Source: Oceanispirochaeta sp963676905 (lineage in GTDB: Bacteria; Spirochaetota; Spirochaetia; DSM-2461). From it: DNA of 64,000 bases. The position numbers were made by a program, and so were the translations under genes. Positions 16,183 to 25,423 of this stretch are shown here, in pieces; positions within the stretch are counted from its first letter, which is position 1, and every line of letters starts with the position of its first letter. The notes beneath the pieces were generated by a model, which saw only the letters and a list, made by a program, of their open reading frames with translations, had not been told where the DNA came from and ran no database searches. The DNA is taken from contig CAXXVE010000001.1 of the NCBI GenBank assembly GCA_963676905.2, positions 3,162,001 to 3,226,000 of the forward strand, given 5' to 3'.

Positions 16183-17871
16183 TTACAGTTCAACCCAGAG
16201 CTTATAGACGCATCCTGAATCATTGTAGATGTTCAGCTCTCCGTTTCTCTGGCTGACAAGGGTGTTGATAATCCTGAAGCCGAGAGAACTTTTTTTATTC
16301 TCATTCTGCTCCTCGGGGTTGAGGCCCTTTCCATAGTCCCTGAACTCTATATGGAGCCTGTCTGCGCTCTCTGTCTGTTTTTCTATCCGGCTGGAACAGT
16401 AGAAGCGCTTCTCTTTTTCATCGATGCTGTAGGCGTACTTTAGTGCGTTCAGTATGATTTCATTCATGATCATGCCTATCTGTATACAGGTTGTCGTCGA
16501 GCAAATAAGATCAGTAAAATCCATTGTAAGATGCTCTGCATTTTCCTTGAGTATGGATTTGACAAGATCCTCAAGATAAATTCTGAGATTTATCCTGGTG
16601 AAGTCTTCTGATCTGTAGAGCATCAGATGAACCATGGCGATGGTCTGTACCCGGGCTACAGCCTCCTTCAGGTAGTTCTTGAGCTCCTCGTTGTCCGTTC
16701 TGCTCCCCTGGAGATTGAGAAGGCTTATTATAAGCTGCAGGTTGTTGTTGACCCTGTGATGAACCTCCTGCAGCAGGATGTTCTTCTCTTCAAGCAGTTT
16801 CTCAAGCTGTACATTTGATTCGTTCAGTTTTTCAGTTCTGTTCTCAATCTGTTTTTCAAGTTCGTCCCTCAGATGCTTCAGGCTGATTTCCGAATCCTTG
16901 AGTTCGGTGATTTCTGTCAGTGATATTATTAGCAGATCTTCTCTGCTTACCATAATGGCGTTGGCATTGATTGTATAGAAGAGGTCCTCGTGGAAGATAA
17001 CCCCTTCTGTAAGGTCCCCCAGGGATGGAATCAGGTATTTGATATTGCTGCCGGGAAACTCAATGTCAGCAGCGTCGGTCATTGTAATCGCCGCCTGGTT
17101 GGCAAAAAGGATCAACCCGTCTGCTCTGACAATAAAGAGAGGCTCCTTGAGGGTGTCCAGAACATCATATTTACTCAGCATTATCTGAAGACGTACATTC
17201 TCTCGTATAATACTGATTGAGATAAATCCCATAACGAAAATAGAAGCCGGCATCAGCTTTAATGGACTGACAGTCGGGGTAAACCATTCAATCAGGCTGA
17301 CGGCAACTGCGATAAGCGCGGCTCCGGCAGTGAAAGCCAGCCGCAGCCTGCTGTACAAAAACTCATCCTTCGGTCTCTTTGAAAGAAGTATGACTCCGGC
17401 AAGAATTGATGCAATCAGGATTACAAAGACAATAGTTGAAAGCAGGGTCGCATCATGGGTGATTCCAAAACCTCCTGACAGTGCCTTGGCATCATTCCAG
17501 ATAAGCCGATGGCGGTTGTTGGTGAAGACAAGCAGGAAGATTGCAGCCGGGTAAAGGAAGAGCAGACGATGACTCTTCGCTTTGAAAAAAGAGTGATTGA
17601 AACTGATATTGAAGCAGTATGAAACCCATATAATTGAAAAGACGGGAAGGATGAAAAACTGCATATTACTGAAAAAGATCTGCAGTTCTGTGATTCTTGA
17701 AGAAAACTCAAGAAATTCTACAATAAGCCAGAATCCATAGACGAGCATCAGGCTTGAAGCTGCCCTGTAGATACTGCCGCCCCTGAAGAAGTAGAACAGA
17801 AAACTCAGAGAGAGAGCCAGGCAGGCCAGTATCAGATTAAGGGCGAAGAAAATCATATGATAGAGATTCAT
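16183..17871 (-). CDS. Membrane sensor histidine kinase (7TM, PAS, HisKA_2)
   Basis: 562 residues. The first about 225 residues contain seven hydrophobic segments, like the 7TM sensor region found at the N-terminus of some histidine kinases. A PAS domain follows (about 230-325; LFIVRADGLILFANQAA), then a coiled coil. A HisKA_2-type dimerisation helix carries the phospho-accepting His in LLQEVHHRVNNNLQLI at about residue 372. The HATPase domain has N box MIMNEIILNALKYAY and a G box in RDYGKGLNP. No response regulator lies beside it, so its partner is encoded elsewhere. It is divergent from the PilZ-like gene. The ligand is unknown. Confidence 0.88.
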   Translation of the reverse strand: MNLYHMIFFALNLILACLALSLSFLFYFFRGGSIYRAASSLMLVYGFWLIVEFLEFSSRITELQIFFSNMQFFILPVFSIIWVSYCFNISFNHSFFKAKSHRLLFLYPAAIFLLVFTNNRHRLIWNDAKALSGGFGITHDATLLSTIVFVILIASILAGVILLSKRPKDEFLYSRLRLAFTAGAALIAVAVSLIEWFTPTVSPLKLMPASIFVMGFISISIIRENVRLQIMLSKYDVLDTLKEPLFIVRADGLILFANQAAITMTDAADIEFPGSNIKYLIPSLGDLTEGVIFHEDLFYTINANAIMVSREDLLIISLTEITELKDSEISLKHLRDELEKQIENRTEKLNESNVQLEKLLEEKNILLQEVHHRVNNNLQLIISLLNLQGSRTDNEELKNYLKEAVARVQTIAMVHLMLYRSEDFTRINLRIYLEDLVKSILKENAEHLTMDFTDLICSTTTCIQIGMIMNEIILNALKYAYSIDEKEKRFYCSSRIEKQTESADRLHIEFRDYGKGLNPEEQNENKKSSLGFRIINTLVSQRNGELNIYNDSGCVYKLWVEL

Positions 17872-17982
17872 ACTTATAGATTAGCATAAGGAAAATCATT
17901 ATTCATTATATTTAATTATTGTTGCGAAATTCATTCTGAAAAGACTAGAATGAAAGACGTAAGTCAAAATAAGAGGATTATC

Positions 17983-18729
17983 ATGCAGACATTTGATCTT
18001 GGCAAAAAAGTTTTCTTCCTGTATCCCCCTCAGGATTTTTCTAAAACTGTGATTAACAGACTCTTCGCAGAGGGGTATGAAATATATAAACTCAACAGTA
18101 CTGACGCACTGGTCTCTCTGATGCACAAATTTCCCGATTCGGTTCTTTTTATAAATACAGACTATCCCTATAAGAGTTTTGATTTTGACGGTTTTTGTAA
18201 TACAACTCTAAAGGAACAAGAGCTGTCCCGGCTTCTTGTATATACAGTATTTAGTGAAAAAGTCAGCTTTGCCGACACCATAAAGGATTACATAGCCATC
18301 AACAGACCTGAGGAAGAGATCTACAGTGACCTCAGCAGCATTCTTAAAGACTCAGGTGCCCATGGCAAGCGTGAGTATGTCCGCTACGGCTGCATCGATG
18401 ATGTTCTCAGCACAATCAGTTTTTTCTGCGAAGGTGCGGGGTATACAGCCTCCATGCATGATATCAGTCCCAAGGCTCTCTCTTTTTCATCTGAAGATGA
18501 TCTTGAGTCTCTTGTAGGAAAAGATTTTTCGGAAATGGAGCTCTCTGTAGGTGCTTATAATATTACTGTACAGGGCCGGATCGAGGTCAGTAGAATGATG
18601 GGCGGGAAAAAAATCTATATAGCAGTTTTTGATCTGGATGATGCCAGCAAGGGAGAGGTATTTGATTTTATCTTTACATCTCTTGAAAAGAGCATGGATG
18701 AGACAATTCAGAAAATCCAGGGAAGCTGA
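17983..18729 (+). CDS. PilZ-like c-di-GMP-binding protein (degenerate)
   Basis: 248 residues from ATG 17983, chosen because aagagg lies just upstream; an in-frame ATG at 17950 has no ribosome site. The N-terminal about 120 residues resemble a receiver fold without clear phospho-acceptor motifs (KVFFLYPPQDFSKTVINRLF). The C-terminal half has KREYVRYGC, which fits the PilZ RxxxR motif, and then MHDISPKALSF, where the DxSxxG motif has Ala in place of Gly. It may therefore bind c-di-GMP weakly or in a changed way. The last 22 bases overlap the 3' end of cobS on the opposite strand. Confidence 0.65.
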   Translation: MQTFDLGKKVFFLYPPQDFSKTVINRLFAEGYEIYKLNSTDALVSLMHKFPDSVLFINTDYPYKSFDFDGFCNTTLKEQELSRLLVYTVFSEKVSFADTIKDYIAINRPEEEIYSDLSSILKDSGAHGKREYVRYGCIDDVLSTISFFCEGAGYTASMHDISPKALSFSSEDDLESLVGKDFSEMELSVGAYNITVQGRIEVSRMMGGKKIYIAVFDLDDASKGEVFDFIFTSLEKSMDETIQKIQGS

Positions 18730-19484
18730 ATACCGGCGGTACTTTTCAGAGCTGCTGTCAGAAGGATCAATATAAGAGTTACAACCTCTCCTGTCTCGCA
18801 GATAAAGCCGTATACATCGCCTGTAAGGCCGCCGAGTCTGTTGGATATGTTACGGCTCAGTAAATAGACTGTGAGGCCGTGAAGGGGCAGGAGCAGCATC
18901 ATAAAGATGTTTCCGCTTGCAGCATAGACCGCAAGAACTGTAAACAGTCCTGCCGCAAGTTCTCTGTTTCTCATATACTCCTGAAAGAAACGTCCCATGC
19001 CGTCCTTCCGGGCCGGTTTAAAGTATCTTATGCTTATAAGCTGCCCCCATCTGGCGGTAAGGGGAGCCAGAAGTATGAGTAGGGGATTGATGCTGTTTAC
19101 TTCAAGGCAGAGGACTGTTTTAAGCATTAAAACAATGATGAGCGACAGGGCTCCGAAGGCTCCGATGCTGCTGTCCTTCATTATTTCAAGCATTCTTTCA
19201 CGGTCCCTTCTGCTTCCCAGTCCGTCCATGGTATCAGACAAGCCGTCCAGATGGAGGCCTCCTGTAATCAGGACCCATGCCAGGGTCTGGAACACAGCGG
19301 TTGTCAGGGGAGAGAACACCTGTGACAGCAGTGCATGAACAGCCAGGAGCAGTCCGCCGATGATCAGTCCCACGAGGGGGAAAAATCCTGAAGCACGGGA
19401 GATCTGTACCATATCCTCATTCTCCCGCCACGGCAGGGGAAGGGAGGTCATAAAGCGGAGGGCATAAAACAGTTTGCGGATCAT
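18708..19484 (-). CDS. cobS: Adenosylcobinamide-GDP ribazoletransferase (cobalamin synthase)
   Basis: 258 residues with five to six membrane segments. The CobS signatures RFMTSLPLPW at the start and GGLHLDGLSDTMDGLGSRRDRERMLEIMKD, seen in two consecutive parts, hold the acidic metal-binding residues. The enzyme joins alpha-ribazole to adenosylcobinamide-GDP in the inner membrane, the final assembly step for cobalamin. It overlaps cobT by 4 bases and is the last gene of the leftward cob operon. Confidence 0.95.
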   Translation of the reverse strand: MIRKLFYALRFMTSLPLPWRENEDMVQISRASGFFPLVGLIIGGLLLAVHALLSQVFSPLTTAVFQTLAWVLITGGLHLDGLSDTMDGLGSRRDRERMLEIMKDSSIGAFGALSLIIVLMLKTVLCLEVNSINPLLILLAPLTARWGQLISIRYFKPARKDGMGRFFQEYMRNRELAAGLFTVLAVYAASGNIFMMLLLPLHGLTVYLLSRNISNRLGGLTGDVYGFICETGEVVTLILILLTAALKSTAGIQLPWIF

Positions 19485-20545
19485 ATCTCAATCTCCGTTA
19501 CACCGGCTTCCTCGAAGGTCGCCATATCTTTGAAACAGGCTAGGGCGTTTTCAATCAGCGGGATGATCATAACAGCTCCAGTTCCCTCTCCAAGCCGCAT
19601 GTTCAGATCAACCAGGGGATCAATATCAAAACGGCTGCAGAGGTCCCGGAATCCGGCTTCACCCGACTGGTGGGAAAATACAAGGTACTCTCTTATCAGT
19701 GGGTGGAATTTCATGGCCAGAAGGGCCGATGCACCGGATATAAAACCGTCCACCACAACGGGGCAGCGATGCCGTGCTCCGGCTATCATAACGCCGCACA
19801 TCGCAGCAAGCTCGAATCCGCCGACCGCTGAGAGAATGTCCACAGGGTCGGATGGATCGGGATGATGGAGGGATAAAGTCTCTCTTATAACAAGGGCTTT
19901 GTGGCTGACTCTGGATGCGGGCAGCCCCGCACCGGTTCCTGTAAGTTGTTCAGGATCCGTACCTGTCAGAGCCGCATAGATGGCGCTGGCGCTGGTTGTG
20001 TTGCCCACTCCCATTTCACCGCAAAGGAGAAGCTCCGTCCCGGATTCAATCTCTTCCATGGCGGCCTCATAGCCTATGTTCAGGGCCGTATATACCTGTT
20101 CGGTGCTCATAGCCTTTGTCCGGCGCATATTTTGAGTGCCGGGGGCTATAGGTTTTTGGATAACCCGGGGATCATCAACCTTGTAGACCATGCCTGTGTT
20201 GAAGACCTTCAGCTCGGTGGAACAGCTTTTGCAGAGCACAGAGATCGCTGCACCTCCCTTGAGGAAGTTTCTGACCATCTCCATGGTAACAACCTGTTTT
20301 GACGGTGATACACCCTCGGCTACAACGCCATGGTCAGCTGCAAAGCAGAGAAGTGTACGCCTGCTTATATCGGGAAATTCCTTCTGCTGAATTGCACATA
20401 AACGTGAGATAAGATCTTCGAGCTTTCCAAGGCTTTTAGGGGGTTTTGTCAGTGAATCCCAGCGATTGGCGGCCTTTAAGATCAGCCGGGCATCAAGGGG
20501 TTTGATGCCTTCAAGGATAGACTCAAGTATTTTTGAATCCATCAT
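19481..20545 (-). CDS. cobT: Nicotinate-nucleotide-dimethylbenzimidazole phosphoribosyltransferase
   Basis: 354 residues, the normal CobT length. Family landmarks are RWDSLTKPPKSLGKLE near the start, FAADHGVVAEGVSP, LLCGEMGVGNTTSASAI, and DGFISGASALLA with FSHQSGEAGF near the end. A Glu near the C-terminus (LGEGTGAV) is the expected catalytic base. The enzyme makes alpha-ribazole phosphate, the lower-ligand nucleotide used by CobS. Overlaps of 4 bases with cobS and cobU show translational coupling. Confidence 0.96.
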   Translation of the reverse strand: MMDSKILESILEGIKPLDARLILKAANRWDSLTKPPKSLGKLEDLISRLCAIQQKEFPDISRRTLLCFAADHGVVAEGVSPSKQVVTMEMVRNFLKGGAAISVLCKSCSTELKVFNTGMVYKVDDPRVIQKPIAPGTQNMRRTKAMSTEQVYTALNIGYEAAMEEIESGTELLLCGEMGVGNTTSASAIYAALTGTDPEQLTGTGAGLPASRVSHKALVIRETLSLHHPDPSDPVDILSAVGGFELAAMCGVMIAGARHRCPVVVDGFISGASALLAMKFHPLIREYLVFSHQSGEAGFRDLCSRFDIDPLVDLNMRLGEGTGAVMIIPLIENALACFKDMATFEEAGVTEIEI

Positions 20546-21087
20546 TTAAGCCTCTGGGGCAGACCCGCTATAACATGGTATACAGCATCAGCAACTGATG
20601 CCAGCTTCTGGTGTGACTGACCTGAGAAGTCCTGAAAAAGACGGCCCAGATAGTTTGGGGAAACGAGACCCTGCTCCACAAGGTTCGATACAACAATCAC
20701 CTGACAGGGAAGGGAATCACAGCTTTTAATAAATGCAGAAACGGCTGTATTTATCTTCTCTTCCGCCTCTATGCGGGGGAAGTCATCTCCCAGGGACATA
20801 AGAATATTGGTCAGCCAGAGAGTCAGGCAGTCAAAAAGGACAGCATCCCCTTTTTCAAGTCCTGCACCCGTCAGCGCCTCAGGGACATGTATCGGCTCCT
20901 CGATTGTCTCCCAGTGTTCAGGGCGGGAGGCCTGATGCCTGCTGATTCTGATCTTCATCTCCTCATCCCAGGCCTGAGCACTGGCAAGGTATATGATCCT
21001 GCCGCTGCCGGAGGCTGCAAGTGTTTCGGCCTGGTTTTCGGCAAAAGCGGTTTTTCCGGATTTCGCCCCGCCCAGTACCAGTATCAT
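20542..21087 (-). CDS. cobU: Adenosylcobinamide kinase / adenosylcobinamide-phosphate guanylyltransferase
   Basis: 181 residues. The P-loop is GGAKSGKTAFAE at residues 6-17. RISRHQASRPEHW carries the His that is guanylylated in the family, and DCLTLWLTNIL is the Walker B-like stretch. The enzyme phosphorylates adenosylcobinamide and transfers GMP to it, giving the CobS substrate. It sits between cobT and the cobC/cobD aminotransferase-like gene with 4-base overlaps on both sides. Confidence 0.95.
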   Translation of the reverse strand: MILVLGGAKSGKTAFAENQAETLAASGSGRIIYLASAQAWDEEMKIRISRHQASRPEHWETIEEPIHVPEALTGAGLEKGDAVLFDCLTLWLTNILMSLGDDFPRIEAEEKINTAVSAFIKSCDSLPCQVIVVSNLVEQGLVSPNYLGRLFQDFSGQSHQKLASVADAVYHVIAGLPQRLK

Positions 21088-22136
21088 CTGCCCAGATACT
21101 CCCTTATGCTCTTTACAAGTTTATTGTTGTCCTCTTCAGTGCGGACACCGATGCGGATAGTGTTCTCAAGTTTGAATGATGTACAGTCTCTGACAAGAAT
21201 GAGGTCTTTCCAGAGATGCTTTTTGAGCGCCTCGATATCATCAACTTCAACAAGAAAAAAGTTTGAGCAGCTGTCGTGAACTTTAAGGCCGAGAGCCTCA
21301 AGATCGCTGCTCATTCTGTCCCTGCGGCCGGCTGTTTTCCGCCAGCTCTCTTTGAAATACTCAAGTTCAGCTATACCTGCAGTTCCGGCATCCTGTGCAG
21401 GTGCACTGATGCTCCATTCGGGCTGCCATCTTTTAATTTTTTCAAGAAGGGATGATTCACCCATCAGGTATCCAAGCCTCAGGCCGGGGATGCTGAAGTC
21501 CTTTGTCATTGAACGCAGTACAATTACATTTTTTCTAAGGGGGTTGTATCTTTTTTCATCAGGTACAAAACAGACGTAAGCTTCGTCCAGTATCAGAATG
21601 GTTCCGTTTTCTTCGCAGGATAACCTTATCTTTTCGAAATCATCCTCTTTGAGATATCTTCCCGTGGGATTGTTTGGAGAACAGAGCCATAGAAGCCTGG
21701 GTTTGCCTGCCTTTACGGAGGCAATTATTTTCTCAGGGGAAATTTCAAAGTTCTCTGAGGCTTCCATACGGATCTCTGTAACATTGTCTGTCTTCAGACT
21801 GCAGGCGTCCATATACTCGCTGTAGGTGGGCTGTACTATGCATACAGGATCATTCCTGTCTATAAGGGCCGCCACAATAAGGTACATCCCCTGGGATGTT
21901 CCGTTTACAACTAGTATGGAGCTGCTGTCAACTTTATTGAAATCTGCAATTTTCTCCTTGAGAAGGGAACAGTGGGTGTCCGGGTATCTTGTTATCCTGG
22001 AGTCTCTGATTGCATTGACAACCCTTTCAGGAAGGGGATCGGGGTTGATGCTGACGCTGAAGTCTATAACATCATCGGGATTTATCCCTTTGTCCCTCAA
22101 TTCAGAATAATTTAAACCGCCGTGTACAGAACCCAT
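21084..22136 (-). CDS. Threonine-phosphate decarboxylase-like PLP enzyme (CobC/CobD)
   Basis: 350 residues, aminotransferase fold type I. HGGLNYSELRDKGINP near the start is characteristic of the CobD (Salmonella) / CobC (Pseudomonas) group rather than HisC. The PLP lysine is in RSMTKDFSIPGLRLGY, with NPNNPTG-like CSPNNPTGRYL and DEAYVCF upstream. The enzyme produces (R)-1-aminopropan-2-ol phosphate, the linker joined by CbiB. The context in a cob operon supports this over histidinol-phosphate aminotransferase. It overlaps cbiB by 25 bases. Confidence 0.88.
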   Translation of the reverse strand: MGSVHGGLNYSELRDKGINPDDVIDFSVSINPDPLPERVVNAIRDSRITRYPDTHCSLLKEKIADFNKVDSSSILVVNGTSQGMYLIVAALIDRNDPVCIVQPTYSEYMDACSLKTDNVTEIRMEASENFEISPEKIIASVKAGKPRLLWLCSPNNPTGRYLKEDDFEKIRLSCEENGTILILDEAYVCFVPDEKRYNPLRKNVIVLRSMTKDFSIPGLRLGYLMGESSLLEKIKRWQPEWSISAPAQDAGTAGIAELEYFKESWRKTAGRRDRMSSDLEALGLKVHDSCSNFFLVEVDDIEALKKHLWKDLILVRDCTSFKLENTIRIGVRTEEDNNKLVKSIREYLGR

Positions 22137-23071
22137 TGTACCCCCCGTATTGCTGTAAAAAACATTGTAATAGTCAGTATCAGGGATAATAGCGTAATTT
22201 GAAGAGCCGTGTCTATCTTGCCGTGGTCAGGCAGATTGTACTCATCTCCAAGTATGTAGTCTCCCTGTTTCTCAAGGCGTACCGAAAGGGCTCCTGCCAT
22301 GGCTGACATGGTCCATCCCGCATTGGGGCTCGCAGTGTTCTTGCGGTCTTTTACAAGCTGCTTCCAGGCGCCTGTGCCCGAAGAGCGGGGATGGATGAAG
22401 GCGGCAAGAACAATCATAAGGGATGTGAGCCTGGCGGGGATAAGGTTCAGAAGGCTGTCGCACCATGCGGTAAACTTACCACCCCACTCATGGTCGCCGT
22501 GTCTGTAGGCAATCATGGCATCCGATGTGTTGATGAACCTGTAGGCCCAGGCACCGGGAAGACCTGCAAGGCAGTAGAAGAAAACAGGAGATGTGAAGCT
22601 GTCGGTTATATTTTCCGACACCGATTCAATTACACAGGAGGACAGTTCATTTTCTGTCAGCTGAGACGTATCCCGGCTGACAAGGTGCCAGGAGGTAAGC
22701 CTGCGGCTCTCTTGAAGGTCGCCGTTTTCCAGAGCCGTTCTGATCTCTTTTGCTGAGCGGAAAAGGTATCTAAGGGAAAATGATACTTTTAACAGGGGGA
22801 CGCCCGCAAGGAGCAGAATCCATCTGCCCGGAAGGCCGGGGATCATGCCGATGAGGTATGTCAGAGCATAAACGCCGCCGGCAAAGAGCAAAACACCGCT
22901 TGATATTATGAACACTCCGTAAAGAAAGAGGGCGGTCTTCTTTCCGCGGGGCCTCCTTTTCCAGAGGCATCCTATGTAGTTTCCCATCCAAACAGTGGGG
23001 TGAAGCTGTGAGGGAGGTTCGGCAAGAAAAAAATCCCACAACAGGGCGGCGGCAATCACAATTTCCAACAT
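22112..23071 (-). CDS. cbiB: Adenosylcobinamide-phosphate synthase CbiB
   Basis: 319 residues, multi-pass membrane protein. The start LLWDFFLAEPPSQLHPTVWMG is the typical CbiB N-terminus. Internal matches include SVSENITDSFTSPVFFY and AYRFINTSDAMIAYR, and NAGWTMSAMAGALSVRLEK lies near the end. It attaches aminopropanol (phosphate) to cobyric acid. It is the first gene of the operon. The 166 bases upstream contain no cobalamin riboswitch signature that I can recognise. No corrin-ring genes are in the window, so the operon here covers only late assembly and cobinamide salvage. Confidence 0.95.
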   Translation of the reverse strand: MLEIVIAAALLWDFFLAEPPSQLHPTVWMGNYIGCLWKRRPRGKKTALFLYGVFIISSGVLLFAGGVYALTYLIGMIPGLPGRWILLLAGVPLLKVSFSLRYLFRSAKEIRTALENGDLQESRRLTSWHLVSRDTSQLTENELSSCVIESVSENITDSFTSPVFFYCLAGLPGAWAYRFINTSDAMIAYRHGDHEWGGKFTAWCDSLLNLIPARLTSLMIVLAAFIHPRSSGTGAWKQLVKDRKNTASPNAGWTMSAMAGALSVRLEKQGDYILGDEYNLPDHGKIDTALQITLLSLILTITMFFTAIRGVQWVLYTAV

Positions 23072-23237
23072 GTTGTTTTTATATCATAATTTATATGTTT
23101 CGCATTGCGGTTTTTTATGGACATATAGTATTAAACACGCTTTTTTAGACGAATATTTTTAAATAATACATTTGATTATATCTTTTTCAGAATGTAATAT
23201 GATATTGGCAGTTGATTTATGCCGTTGATATAAAAAT

Positions 23238-24776
23238 ATGCCGGACGAAATGAATAATAAGATAGAAAAGTTGGAAAAACTCAGCAGCAAAGAGCTAGTG
23301 TCCATTGTTGTCTCCCTTGAGGAAGAGAGGGAGAAGCTTGTCATGGAACTGGGTGAGCTTGCGTCAGAGTTGAATAATCTTAAAAAGGAAAACTCCGATC
23401 TGCAGCAGAGGGTCGTATTGAACCATAAGACTGGTCTTCCCAATCATGTAAAAGCCAATGAAGATATAAATATACTTCTTGATAAGCGTCTGGAAGAGAA
23501 TAATATGGATGAGATTGCCTTTATTCTCGTCAAACTCAATGAAAATTTCGAATCCATCAACAAGGCTCTCAAGCCCTCCATCAGCGAGTGGGTCCTCTAT
23601 CAGATAGGCGTCAGGCTGACTGAAATCAGCGGTCTTGAGAATGTTGTCTATCATACCAGAGAGGATGAGTTTCTGATCGTCTATCAGTCCATTGGTGAGA
23701 TGAGCCGTCTTCATATGTTCCTTCAGATGCTGAACGAGGAACTGAAAAGGCCCCATATCTTTTCCGGATACAACATCTCCATTGATTCCAGCTGCGGTGT
23801 TTCCATCTTTCCGAAGCACGGCCTGGAGAGGAATACTCTTCTTCATAACTCGGATATAGCCCTGAGTTATGCATTCAAACAGAAACTGAACTATACGATT
23901 TTTACAGATGAGATCAGTAAGCTTGTTATACAGAAGATGGAGCTTCAGAACAGCATTATCAAAGCTCTTGAGATGCAGGCCATCAAAGAGATAGACAAGC
24001 AGTTCTATCTGAATTATCAGCCCATCATTACAATTGATATTGAAGAGAAGAGTTTTCGTGTCAAAGATGTCAAAGCCGAGTCTCTTATACGATGGAACCA
24101 CCCCGAAAAGGGCCTGATCAAACCTGATGACTTCATCCCTCTTGCGGAGGAGACAGGATTGATTATTCCCCTGGGCAACTGGGTCCTCTTCAGTGCTGCA
24201 CGGCAGCTGAAAGAGTGGTCCGACAGCAGGGACAATATTGAGATCTCTGTCAATGTATCCCCCAGGCAGTTTTACAATCCCGATCTTGTGGCCACATTCA
24301 AACGGATTACCGATACATATAACATCAGTCCCTCCAGGCTTAAGATTGAGCTCACAGAGAACAGCCTGATTGATAATCCTGTCAGCGCCATTGAGAAGCT
24401 GCATCAGTTGAAAAAGACTGGATTCCATATCTCTCTGGATGACTTTGGAACAGGCTACTCATCCCTTAATTATCTGAAGGATCTGCCTGTGGATACAGTG
24501 AAGATCGACAAGTCTTTTATACAGAAGATAACCGATAACTCCCTGGATCACTCCATCCTCAAGGGTATACTTTACTTTATCAAGGAACTCAATCTGGATC
24601 TGATTGTTGAAGGTGTTGAAAGCCTGGAGCAGCTCAAGGTTCTTGTCGAGCTTGGATGCCGGACATTTCAGGGATTCTATTTTTCCAAGGCTCTGTCGCA
24701 AAGCGAGTTTATATCCTACCGCAACAAAATAATGGAAAAGGAATTTCCCATCAGTTCCTGGACCGATAAAGAGTAG
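23238..24776 (+). CDS. GGDEF (degenerate)-EAL cyclic-di-GMP phosphodiesterase
   Basis: 512 residues. A short coiled coil (residues 5-60) leads into a GGDEF-fold domain (about 65-225) whose catalytic motif reads REDEF (HTREDEFLIVY). That change usually removes cyclase activity and can leave a GTP-binding regulatory domain. The EAL domain (about 235-505) has ESLIRWNHP in place of EALxR, with the metal and catalytic motifs ENSLID, DDFGTGYSSLNYL, VDTVKIDKSFI and VEGVES. These residues suggest a working phosphodiesterase. No membrane segment is present, so it is cytoplasmic. It is divergent from the cob operon and has its own transcription unit. Confidence 0.92.
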   Translation: MPDEMNNKIEKLEKLSSKELVSIVVSLEEEREKLVMELGELASELNNLKKENSDLQQRVVLNHKTGLPNHVKANEDINILLDKRLEENNMDEIAFILVKLNENFESINKALKPSISEWVLYQIGVRLTEISGLENVVYHTREDEFLIVYQSIGEMSRLHMFLQMLNEELKRPHIFSGYNISIDSSCGVSIFPKHGLERNTLLHNSDIALSYAFKQKLNYTIFTDEISKLVIQKMELQNSIIKALEMQAIKEIDKQFYLNYQPIITIDIEEKSFRVKDVKAESLIRWNHPEKGLIKPDDFIPLAEETGLIIPLGNWVLFSAARQLKEWSDSRDNIEISVNVSPRQFYNPDLVATFKRITDTYNISPSRLKIELTENSLIDNPVSAIEKLHQLKKTGFHISLDDFGTGYSSLNYLKDLPVDTVKIDKSFIQKITDNSLDHSILKGILYFIKELNLDLIVEGVESLEQLKVLVELGCRTFQGFYFSKALSQSEFISYRNKIMEKEFPISSWTDKE

Positions 24777-24896
24777 ACTTCCGGCCTTCGGTCAAACCTG
24801 CCATTCGGCCTATTTGAATTAAAAACAGTAAATTCTAATATTCATCTCTGATATCCGGCTACGATTGGTTATAATAATATCTAAGGAGAGAGGGAA

Positions 24897-25421
24897 ATGG
24901 CACTCATAAAGGAAATGCATCCCGATGTACTGGACCATCTCCAGTCCCTTGCCGAACGGCACGGGGATACGGGCGGCAGATACTTCAGGGATCTCAGCAA
25001 GGCCTGGCAGAAAAAAGAGAAGATCTTTATGAAACAGGTTAAAACTTACCACATGACCATAGAGTCTGAAGTGGGAAAGGACGAAACACGAGCCTTTATT
25101 CTGCTGACTTTTTCTGGCTCCATTCTCGGTGTCGGCCCGGCTGCGGAAGACGGCAGCAGGCAGATTATCTATGCCAGCGTCGGTCAGAGAAAAGATGTAC
25201 CCGATAAGCTGCTTGAAGAGGATGTGCGGCTTAAGTCAGATGTCAAACTGGATAAAGAGGCTGTGTTTACTGGAGGAAGCTTCAAGAAAAGCTCTCCCGT
25301 ATACAAGATAGCCCTGATGGCGGGAGCTCCCTCCGCCAGTCAGACCCGCCAGCTCGAAGATGCTACACGGATCATGACAAAAGAGTTCGTCAGCATTAAC
25401 AACACAATTATACCCGATTGA
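24897..25421 (+). CDS. Conserved hypothetical protein heading the kinase operon
   Basis: 174 residues, no signal peptide or membrane segment. I do not recognise a family. It begins with a helical region (EMHPDVLDHLQSLAERHGD) and continues as a strand-rich domain (TYHMTIESEVGKDETRAFILLTFSGSILGVGP). A good ribosome site (aaggagag) precedes the ATG, and TATAAT lies at 24870-24875 without a good -35. It is followed without a gap by the metallophosphoesterase gene and so probably belongs to the same transcript as the kinase/FHA genes. Confidence 0.65.
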   Translation: MALIKEMHPDVLDHLQSLAERHGDTGGRYFRDLSKAWQKKEKIFMKQVKTYHMTIESEVGKDETRAFILLTFSGSILGVGPAAEDGSRQIIYASVGQRKDVPDKLLEEDVRLKSDVKLDKEAVFTGGSFKKSSPVYKIALMAGAPSASQTRQLEDATRIMTKEFVSINNTIIPD

Positions 25422-25423
25422 TT

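Noticed and set aside
23072..23237. Possible cobalamin riboswitch before cbiB
   Set aside because: The AT-rich gap is short and shows no B12-box-like motif by eye.
23364..24428. 354-codon open frame on the minus strand
   Set aside because: Lies wholly inside the GGDEF-EAL gene, has no family resemblance, and the plus strand frame has clear domains.
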